A stretch of 9,739 nt of DNA, taken from positions 1-9,739 of the forward strand of contig CAZSDU010000041.1 of assembly GCA_964605775.1 (NCBI GenBank), in the 5' to 3' direction. Shown piece by piece: positions 1 to 5,093 of the stretch. The notes under the pieces are model-generated. The model had not been told where the DNA came from. It worked only from the letters and a program-made list of their open reading frames with translations, and ran no database searches. The stretch is from CAZSDU01 sp964605775 (GTDB taxonomy: Bacteria; Bacteroidota; Bacteroidia; Bacteroidales; FEN-979). Position 1 is the stretch's first letter. Every line of letters starts with the position of its first letter. A program made the position numbers and the translations under genes.

Positions 1-74
1 ATTAGATGCGCTGCATCAAAAAAAGAATGAACCCAGGGAGCCAATTGGGTTTAAAATCATTCACGGGACGGAAT

Positions 75-116
75 AACCCCCTCCCAAGGGGGGGGCTCCC
101 CCAGGGGAGGGAGTAG
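75..116. repeat. G/C-run palindromic repeat, left copy
   Basis: A dense block of C-runs and G-runs. An outer stem pairs CCCTCCC (79-85) with GGGAGGG (105-111), and an inner G-run (91-95) pairs with a C-run (98-102). Its reverse complement aligns with 587-624 beyond the DUF559 gene: both share ACTCCCTCCCC, then TGGGGGAG, then GGGAGGGG and a terminal TT. Blocks of this type are common between genes in Bacteroidota; their function is unknown to me. Confidence 0.8.
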
Positions 117-121
117 GTTTG
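114..121 (+). promoter_or_regulatory. Possible -7 box of the DUF559 gene
   Basis: TAGGTTTG matches the Bacteroidota -7 consensus TAnnTTTG and lies 19 nt before the ATG at 141. It starts inside the edge of the left G/C-run repeat. The place where a -33 TTTG would be expected falls within the G-run and has no match, so this is a weak candidate. If real, the repeat supplies part of the promoter. Confidence 0.3.
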
Positions 122-140
122 ATATGCAAATAACTGTGAT

Positions 141-545
141 ATGGCATACTTAGGCAGATCGGTTGAAAAGGCGTTCTTTTTCGGGGCAAGCCCCGAAATC
201 ATTGCAAGGGCAAGAGCGTTACGTAACAGAACAACTTTATGTGAAAAAATTTTATGGCAGGAATTGAGAAAAAAAAGATTGAACAGATTCATTTTCCGTA
301 GGCAACATCCAATCAGCCGATTTATCGTTGATTTCTATTGTCATGAACTCAGGTTGGTTATTGAGGTTGATGGCTCGGTTCATGATTCGGAAGAACAAAA
401 GGAAAAGGATCTGAACAGAACCGCAGAACTTGCAAATCTCGGATTAACAGTAATCCGCTTCAGAAATGAAGAAATATTGAAAAACGAAAGAAAAGTATCA
501 AAGAAAATCACCGACGCAGTCAAAAACCATCTGAAAAATGCCTGA
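141..545 (+). CDS. DUF559 domain protein, putative VSR-like endonuclease fold
   Basis: A 134-residue protein that matches the DUF559 pattern over most of its length. Visible hallmarks are FFGASPEIIARARALRNR near the start, CEKILWQELR, the core IVDFYC followed by LVIEVDGSVH, then EEQKEKD and IRFRNEEIL. DUF559 is related to very-short-patch-repair endonucleases of the PD-(D/E)XK type; the Asp of VDFYC and the Glu/Asp of IEVDG are the likely metal-binding positions. Substrate and role are unknown. Length is normal for the family and the reading frame is intact. The start was chosen because the FFGASPE segment just after it is family-like; no Shine-Dalgarno is visible. The segment TCGGGGCAAGCCCCGA (181-196) forms a perfect 7-bp hairpin inside the gene. 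The gene stands alone between two G/C-run repeats in inverted orientation, which suggests a mobile or selfish unit, though this is inference. Confidence 0.88.
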   Translation: MAYLGRSVEKAFFFGASPEIIARARALRNRTTLCEKILWQELRKKRLNRFIFRRQHPISRFIVDFYCHELRLVIEVDGSVHDSEEQKEKDLNRTAELANLGLTVIRFRNEEILKNERKVSKKITDAVKNHLKNA

Positions 546-586
546 AAAGAAAAGTATGTGGCAACACGATTCTGCAAAGCAATCCC

Positions 587-655
587 AAACTCCCTCCCCC
601 ATGGGGGAGGGCTGGGGAGGGGTTCTCCCCCTCGGGGGAGGGGGCCAGGGGGTGG
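587..655. repeat. G/C-run palindromic repeat, right copy, two units
   Basis: The first unit contains a perfect 9-bp stem, CCCTCCCCC (592-600) with GGGGGAGGG (603-611), loop AT. The second contains a 7-bp stem, CTCCCCC (625-631) with GGGGGAG (634-640), followed by further G-runs to about 654. The first unit (587-624) matches the left copy in inverted orientation; the second has no counterpart on the left. It starts about 40 nt after the DUF559 stop. It might also terminate transcription, but no T-run follows the stems. Nothing else is recognised between 546 and 752. Confidence 0.8.
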
Positions 656-752
656 GTAACAAACGCAAAAAACCTATATACGTTCTTCCAAAATATCTTC
701 CTGTTTTTACTGCTTAGAAAATTATATCTTGTCACATTTAAAATTATTATAT

Positions 753-3284
753 ATGAAAAAAGGAATTTTACTTTTAGGGTTATTATTAGGATTATGCTTT
801 TTTAGTTTTGGACAACCTTGGTCTTTTAATTTGGGGACAACACCTAGCGCCCTTACTTCTGGTTCTTCATCTTCTTTCTTTCCGGTTCAATCTTCTGGAA
901 GCACTTATGCGAGAATCGGAACCGGGTCAGGTTCTATTAATTTAGAAAATTCTGGAGTTGGTATTCAAAAAATTGGCGCCGGAATGAGGCTACGGCTTGT
1001 CGCACCAACTGGAGCTTCATACAATAAAGTATCATTATATGATTATTCTGCTGGAAAATCATTTTATACAAAATTTTCTATTCTTTTAGGTGGTTCTGAT
1101 GGTGGCAATGTGTCATTAGGGACAATTTACTTTTTTCAAGGAGATGGATCTGTTTTCTCTGACGCTAATGGATTTTCTCGTGGTACTACTTTTACGGGGT
1201 TAAGATTTCAATTTGGAGCCTCTGGGGCAATCACTACAAATTATGTATATGGTAGTTTAAGTAACACTTGGGCTGCATTGGGCTCTACTCCAATTGCCCA
1301 AGGAAATGTTTATGTGGTTGAAGTTTTTGGTAATAATACTACTAGTACTATAAATTACACATACAACGGATCTTCATTTAGTGTTGCTGCATATAAACAA
1401 GATATTTATATTAACAGCCTTTTAATCGGTGATGATTTAGCGAAATCCGGCCTAAGTAATGATGTGAATGTTGATTCCTGGATGTGCTATGGAGAATCTA
1501 GTACAGGTAACGTTGCAAATATCTTTTTAGATGATATTACCTACAGCAATTCAATTGCTGCCTCATACACAACTTATTTAAACTATTTCTCTAAATCGAC
1601 TGGAACCGTAAATACAGTGTCAAATTTTACAACGAACGATGACGGAACTGGATCGATTAATCCTTCTAACTTTTCTACTGGCTATATAACCTTTAACATT
1701 AAAAACAATGATACCCCCACCATCGATGCCGATTGGACTGTTTCCGGAACCAATTCAAAAATCGTTATTGGAGATGGCACCAATGCCTGCGCGTTTATCG
1801 CACCGTATAATGTCGTTACCCAGGATCTGGAAATAAAAACCAATGGGTCTTTTACCCTGAATTCGGATAAAAATCTTACGGTGAATGGCTCCCTCACCAA
1901 CTCCGCCGGAGCTTCCGGACTGGTCATCGAATCCGGGGGATCACTGCTCCATAATACCAACGATGTGGCCGCCACGGTAAAACGTGAAATTGCAAAAGAC
2001 AACAAATGGCATTTTATTTCTTCCCCCGTTTCCGGACAAAACATCTGTGACGGCATTTTTGCCCCTACTGCCGGAAATTTCAATGAATCCCACGGCCAGA
2101 CTTATGATTTCTTTAAATGGAGCGAGCCGGCAGTCACCGGCGACCTGAACTGGATCAACCTTAAAAATTCAGACTGGTCCCTCAATACCACCGACTTTGG
2201 GGGAACCCCTCAGTTTGTATCCAAACTGGGTTATCTTGTGGAATACAAAGATGGCTACAGCGGAAGCACAACCAAAAGTTTTGCCGGAAACCTCGGAAAT
2301 GGCGACCAGAGCGTGAGCCTTACCAGCGGCGGGAATACGTGGAACCTCATCGGTAACCCCTTCCCCTCTGCCATCAACTGGGATGCTGTTACCACGACAA
2401 GCCTGGCAGATGGTTATTACTATATCTATAATGCCGACAAATCCGGAGGCGCCGGTTATGAATATTACCTGGACGGAGATCATAAAAGTACAGGCGCAGA
2501 TGGAAAAATTTCCCTTGCCCAGGGCTTCTTTGTGAAGGCTTCCGGAGCTTCACTCACCCTGCCCAATGCCGCCAGGGTGCATCATAACGGCTGGCTGAAA
2601 AACCAACATTCCACCCCAGTCAACCGTTTGTCAGTGAAACTTAGCAACACCGCTCATTACGATGAAGCCTTCGTGATGTTTGAAGCTAACGGAACCCCAG
2701 GCAGGGACTTTTATGATGCAGAAAAACTATACGGAATGGACAATATCCCACAGCTCTATACCATTGCTTCCGGAAACATTAACCTGGCGTTCAACAGCCT
2801 TCCCCTGGAACATACTACCGATGTGCCCCTCGGCCTTTATCTTCCTGAAACGGGAAATTATTCCCTGACCGCTTCCGGTTTCGACAGCTTTGTCCAGGGC
2901 GCCAGCATCACCCTGGAAGACCTGCTGACCGGAAATACCCAAAACCTGATTCAACATCCTGTTTATACCTTTTCTTCCCCTTCAGGCGAAATCAATGACC
3001 GTTTCATGCTCCGTTTCAATGGCAATTTTGGGGTTAACGATCAGCAGCCCAAAGACCATGATTTCATGATCTATGGAAACAACCAGGTCATCACTGTGGT
3101 AAACCATAGTGGAAACGAAGAAGGACAGGTTTTTGTGTATACCTTGATGGGACAGCAAATCATGCAGCAAAAGCTCAGCAAGGGTATTTCTACAACCCTG
3201 AACATGAACACCGCCACAGGATATTACCTGGTCAAAGTGGTGACCCGCGAACAGGCCTGTTCCGCTAAAGTGTTCATGCAGTAA
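753..3284 (+). CDS. Secreted multidomain protein with T9SS-type C-terminal sorting domain
   Basis: An 843-residue exported protein; enzymatic role not recognised. Residues 1-21 form a signal peptide (MKK, a long Leu-rich core, then SFGQ). Residues about 22-268 look like a beta-sandwich domain ending in the Ca-site-like FLDDITY (DD at 260-261). Residues about 269-400 resemble the beta-strand modules common in Bacteroidota surface proteins. Further on are KWHFISSPVSGQ (418-429) and NLIGNPFPSAINWD (from 531), both recurring motifs of T9SS cargo. Residues about 771-843 fit a T9SS type A sorting domain (VYTLMGQQI, then GYYLVKVVT and KVFMQ), implying export across the outer membrane and surface attachment or release. 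ATG at 753 was preferred over an in-frame TTG at 729 because the signal peptide begins there. G+C rises sharply near 1690, suggesting a chimeric gene. It may be cotranscribed with the short gene at 3345. Confidence 0.85.
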   Translation: MKKGILLLGLLLGLCFFSFGQPWSFNLGTTPSALTSGSSSSFFPVQSSGSTYARIGTGSGSINLENSGVGIQKIGAGMRLRLVAPTGASYNKVSLYDYSAGKSFYTKFSILLGGSDGGNVSLGTIYFFQGDGSVFSDANGFSRGTTFTGLRFQFGASGAITTNYVYGSLSNTWAALGSTPIAQGNVYVVEVFGNNTTSTINYTYNGSSFSVAAYKQDIYINSLLIGDDLAKSGLSNDVNVDSWMCYGESSTGNVANIFLDDITYSNSIAASYTTYLNYFSKSTGTVNTVSNFTTNDDGTGSINPSNFSTGYITFNIKNNDTPTIDADWTVSGTNSKIVIGDGTNACAFIAPYNVVTQDLEIKTNGSFTLNSDKNLTVNGSLTNSAGASGLVIESGGSLLHNTNDVAATVKREIAKDNKWHFISSPVSGQNICDGIFAPTAGNFNESHGQTYDFFKWSEPAVTGDLNWINLKNSDWSLNTTDFGGTPQFVSKLGYLVEYKDGYSGSTTKSFAGNLGNGDQSVSLTSGGNTWNLIGNPFPSAINWDAVTTTSLADGYYYIYNADKSGGAGYEYYLDGDHKSTGADGKISLAQGFFVKASGASLTLPNAARVHHNGWLKNQHSTPVNRLSVKLSNTAHYDEAFVMFEANGTPGRDFYDAEKLYGMDNIPQLYTIASGNINLAFNSLPLEHTTDVPLGLYLPETGNYSLTASGFDSFVQGASITLEDLLTGNTQNLIQHPVYTFSSPSGEINDRFMLRFNGNFGVNDQQPKDHDFMIYGNNQVITVVNHSGNEEGQVFVYTLMGQQIMQQKLSKGISTTLNMNTATGYYLVKVVTREQACSAKVFMQ

Positions 3285-3294
3285 CGGCAAAACA

Positions 3295-3327
3295 AGAAAT
3301 CAATCAGGAAATCAATCAGGAAATCAT
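3295..3327 (+). repeat. 12-bp tandem repeat, about 2.7 copies
   Basis: The unit AGGAAATCAATC is repeated between the stop of the T9SS cargo gene and the ATG at 3345. The first copy lacks one G and the last is partial. It fills more than half of the 60-nt intergenic spacer and may influence translation of the short downstream gene; no function is demonstrated. Confidence 0.75.
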
Positions 3328-3344
3328 AGAAAAAACTCAATAAA

Positions 3345-3496
3345 ATGAAAAATATCATCAAATCCCTGGCCCTCCTTTCTCTCCTTGCCATAACCATCCT
3401 CATTGCCAAGCCCGTCCAGGCAGAACCACCCAAGCCGCCCAGCGGAACAGGTACTTCCGGCAACCAGGGACCCCAGCCCACCGGCGGTCCCATCGA
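3345..3496 (+). CDS. Short Pro/Gly-rich secreted protein, 3' part lost in gap (possible PID-CTERM protein)
   Basis: Fifty residues are readable before the assembly gap. Residues 1-26 form a clear signal peptide (MKN, a Leu/Ile/Ala core, cleavage probably after VQA). The mature part begins EPPKPPSGTGTSGNQGPQ and reaches GGPI followed by GA-, the first two bases of an Asp or Glu codon. Short Bacteroidota proteins with a signal peptide, a Pro/Gly/Asn linker, then Pro-Ile-Asp, a hydrophobic helix and a basic tail are known as PID-CTERM sorting proteins; the visible part fits, but the helix and tail are not seen. The gene follows the T9SS cargo gene by 60 nt on the same strand, so they may form one transcript. 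The sequence right of the gap is not its continuation: that is the antisense end of the ATPase gene. Gene presence is fairly sure; family is tentative. Confidence 0.7.
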
Positions 3497-3596
3497 NNNN
3501 NNNNNNNNNNNNNNNNNNNNNNNNNNNNNNNNNNNNNNNNNNNNNNNNNNNNNNNNNNNNNNNNNNNNNNNNNNNNNNNNNNNNNNNNNNNNNNNN
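3497..3596. other. Assembly gap, 100 N
   Basis: Exactly 100 N, the usual placeholder for a scaffold gap of unknown size. It removes the 3' end of the gene at 3345 and any terminator or further gene. The right flank is a short tandem repeat, which may be why the assembly broke here. Confidence 0.98.
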
Positions 3597-3622
3597 CTCA
3601 CCAGCTCACCAGCTCACCAGCT
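3597..3622. repeat. 8-bp tandem repeat CTCACCAG, three copies plus CT, at gap edge
   Basis: Three perfect copies (3597-3604, 3605-3612, 3613-3620) directly abut the N-run, so the array may continue into the gap. On the minus strand the last copy encodes the terminal Trp and stop codon (TGA at 3616-3614) of the ATPase gene, so the repeat overlaps that gene's 3' end. Confidence 0.9.
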
Positions 3623-4819
3623 TTTTAAAAAGTCGGTAAGATTGCTCCACTTTATTCCGTTTCTGCTGTTATTCAGAAATTTATCCATAGACAATACCAT
3701 TTTGGGATAATTATCCTGAATTTTTTCCAATGCGCCAAATTCCCGGTCTATGGTTTTTCCGTCTGCCAGCAGATAGGCTACCTGGAAATAAATTCTTTCG
3801 CTTCCTTTCGTGGCGATGAAATCAATTTCAAGATCATTGTATTTGCCAATGTTTACGGTATAACCCCTGTACAGGAGTTCCAGGTAAACGATATTCTCAA
3901 GATGTCCCGATATTTCAATTTTCTGAAAACCAAGCAGGTTGTTCCTGAGGCCAATATCTCCGGAATAATACTTTTCATGTACCTCTAATAATCTTTTCCC
4001 CCTGATGTCAAAACGGTTAACCCTGAAAAAGATATATGCCGTGGTAAGCATGCCTAAATAACCCTGAACAGTATCAACCGATCCTTTTATTTTCTGCGAT
4101 TTCAGAAAATCGGCTATTTTTTTGGAAGAAGTAATATTTCCACAATTATCCGCCGTGAAGCGGGTAATCTTTTCCAGTAACATAATATCACGCAATCCGT
4201 TTCTGGCTACAACATCTTTCAGCAAAATGGTGCTGTACAAAGCAGAGATGTATTGCCCGATGACTTCATCATCAAAATCCATGTGATGAATTCCGGGAAA
4301 GCCTCCGTATTTTATAAATACCCCAAATTCGTGATCAACTTTTTCCGGTTCTGTTACCTTGCGGAATTGTAAAAACTCAGAGAATGTAAGCGGATACATC
4401 TTACATTCGACATATCTCCCCGAAATATAGGTAGCCAGCTCCGACGATAACAGCCGGGAGTTTGATCCGGTAATGAATAAATCGGCTGTATGATCAGCTA
4501 AAAATCCTGCCACCGCCTTTTCCCAACTTTCAATTTCCTGCACTTCATCAATAAAAAGAAATTTTTCTCCCTTTAAATTTTTGAACTTTTTATTTACATA
4601 CCGGTGAAGATCCTGGTAATTCCTGATAAAATCGAATTCAAGAGAATCCTTGTTGATCAAAACAATATTCCCGGGTTTGACTCCTTTCTCCTGAAGCTGA
4701 TCACAAATCATTTTCAAAAACGTGCTTTTTCCGCAACGCCGGATACCTGTGATCACCTTGATCACCGGTTTTCCTATAAAAGGAGTGATCCTTTCTAAAT
4801 ATAGTTTCCGCTTTATCAT
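3614..4819 (-). CDS. AAA family ATPase with DUF4143 C-terminal region
   Basis: A 401-residue cytoplasmic ATP-binding protein of the common AAA_14/DUF4143 architecture. The Walker A motif is GIRRCGKST (25-33), Walker B is FLFIDE (87-92), and a sensor-like ITGSNS lies at 117-122, followed by GRYVECKMYPLTFSEF (134-149), a family hallmark. The C-terminal half carries HLENIVYLEL (306-315), the LEIDFIA segment (Asp 333) and FQVAYLL (345-351), resembling a degenerate PD-(D/E)XK nuclease fold in which the usual ExK position reads Gln-Val-Ala. Family members are widespread and often solitary; their biological role is not established. Length is full and both ends are intact. The gene is inverted relative to its neighbours. 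Its stop lies in an 8-bp tandem repeat and its upstream side has a 7-bp tandem repeat. A -7 box candidate lies 27 nt before the ATG. Confidence 0.93.
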   Translation of the reverse strand: MIKRKLYLERITPFIGKPVIKVITGIRRCGKSTFLKMICDQLQEKGVKPGNIVLINKDSLEFDFIRNYQDLHRYVNKKFKNLKGEKFLFIDEVQEIESWEKAVAGFLADHTADLFITGSNSRLLSSELATYISGRYVECKMYPLTFSEFLQFRKVTEPEKVDHEFGVFIKYGGFPGIHHMDFDDEVIGQYISALYSTILLKDVVARNGLRDIMLLEKITRFTADNCGNITSSKKIADFLKSQKIKGSVDTVQGYLGMLTTAYIFFRVNRFDIRGKRLLEVHEKYYSGDIGLRNNLLGFQKIEISGHLENIVYLELLYRGYTVNIGKYNDLEIDFIATKGSERIYFQVAYLLADGKTIDREFGALEKIQDNYPKMVLSMDKFLNNSRNGIKWSNLTDFLKSW

Positions 4820-4845
4820 TTTATCGTATCCTATTCGAAATAATA

Positions 4846-4879
4846 CAAATATACTGAATTATTCAGAACATGATCGAAA
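4846..4879 (-). promoter_or_regulatory. Candidate promoter of the ATPase gene
   Basis: Read on the minus strand, TATATTTG (4853-4846) is an exact match to the Bacteroidota -7 box TAnnTTTG. A weak -33-like TTTCG (4879-4875) lies 21 nt upstream. Transcription would start near 4840, giving a leader of roughly 20 nt. The -7 box is convincing; the -33 element is poor. Confidence 0.4.
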
Positions 4880-4913
4880 TTTTTGAAATTAATTAATCGG
4901 ATAACAAAGTGAC

Positions 4914-4946
4914 ATCGCCTATCGCCTATCGCCTATCGCCTATCGC
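4914..4946. repeat. Heptamer tandem repeat ATCGCCT, 4.7 copies
   Basis: Four perfect units of ATCGCCT followed by ATCGC, in the divergent spacer between the ATPase gene and the giant surface-protein gene. It ends about 20 nt upstream of the candidate -33 element for the latter. Tandem heptamers can change copy number by slippage, and here such a change would alter promoter-upstream spacing. Whether it varies is unknown. Confidence 0.93.
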
Positions 4947-4950
4947 AATT

Positions 4951-4977
4951 TGTTAATAAATGTTAAATTTGTGTTAA
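4951..4977 (+). promoter_or_regulatory. Three helically phased TGTTAA motifs, possible operator
   Basis: TGTTAA occurs at 4951-4956, 4961-4966 and 4972-4977, spaced 10 and 11 nt apart, so the copies lie on about the same face of the helix. The last extends into the palindrome GTTAAC (4973-4978). They overlap and flank the candidate -33 element (4968-4971), as a regulator site would. The region is AT-rich, so chance is possible. Confidence 0.4.
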
Positions 4978-5001
4978 CGTGGTTTTCTTTTTTTATCTTT
5001 G
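4968..5001 (+). promoter_or_regulatory. Candidate promoter of the giant surface-protein gene
   Basis: TTTG (4968-4971) and TATCTTTG (4994-5001) match the Bacteroidota -33 and -7 elements with a 22-nt spacer, inside the range reported for the phylum. Transcription would begin near 5007, giving a leader of about 87 nt that ends in an A-rich stretch (AAAAACAAAACAT) before the ATG at 5094, a typical Bacteroidota start region. No attenuator hairpin was recognised in the leader. Confidence 0.6.
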
Positions 5002-5093
5002 AATTTATTTTCCTTATAAATCTTGTTGAAATTATGCTCTTTACGATCCCTCAGTCGCCTGAAATTCATGTCTTTTAACCAAAAACAAAACAT

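Noticed and set aside
31..50. Small hairpin (ACCCA/TGGGT) near the window start
   Set aside because: Only five pairs with a ten-base loop; not distinguishable from chance.
587..655. G/C-run block and heptamer arrays as CRISPR or rho-independent terminator
   Set aside because: No regular spacers between repeats and no T-run after the stems.
721..731. Promoter-like TATCTTG before the T9SS cargo gene
   Set aside because: One base short of the TAnnTTTG box and no TTTG at the proper upstream distance.
729..752. In-frame TTG start eight codons before the ATG at 753
   Set aside because: The signal peptide begins at the ATG with MKK; the extra residues would disrupt a normal N-terminus.
1682..2083. 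133-codon minus-strand open frame
   Set aside because: Antisense shadow of the T9SS cargo gene, whose frame shows recognisable motifs across the same stretch.
3621..3632. CTTTTTAAAAAG palindrome as a terminator
   Set aside because: It lies inside the coding end of the ATPase gene and is a simple A/T palindrome without a loop or G/C stem.
3345..3710. Open frame running through the N-run
   Set aside because: Gap length is arbitrary, so frame continuity is meaningless; the part right of the gap is antisense to the ATPase 3' end.
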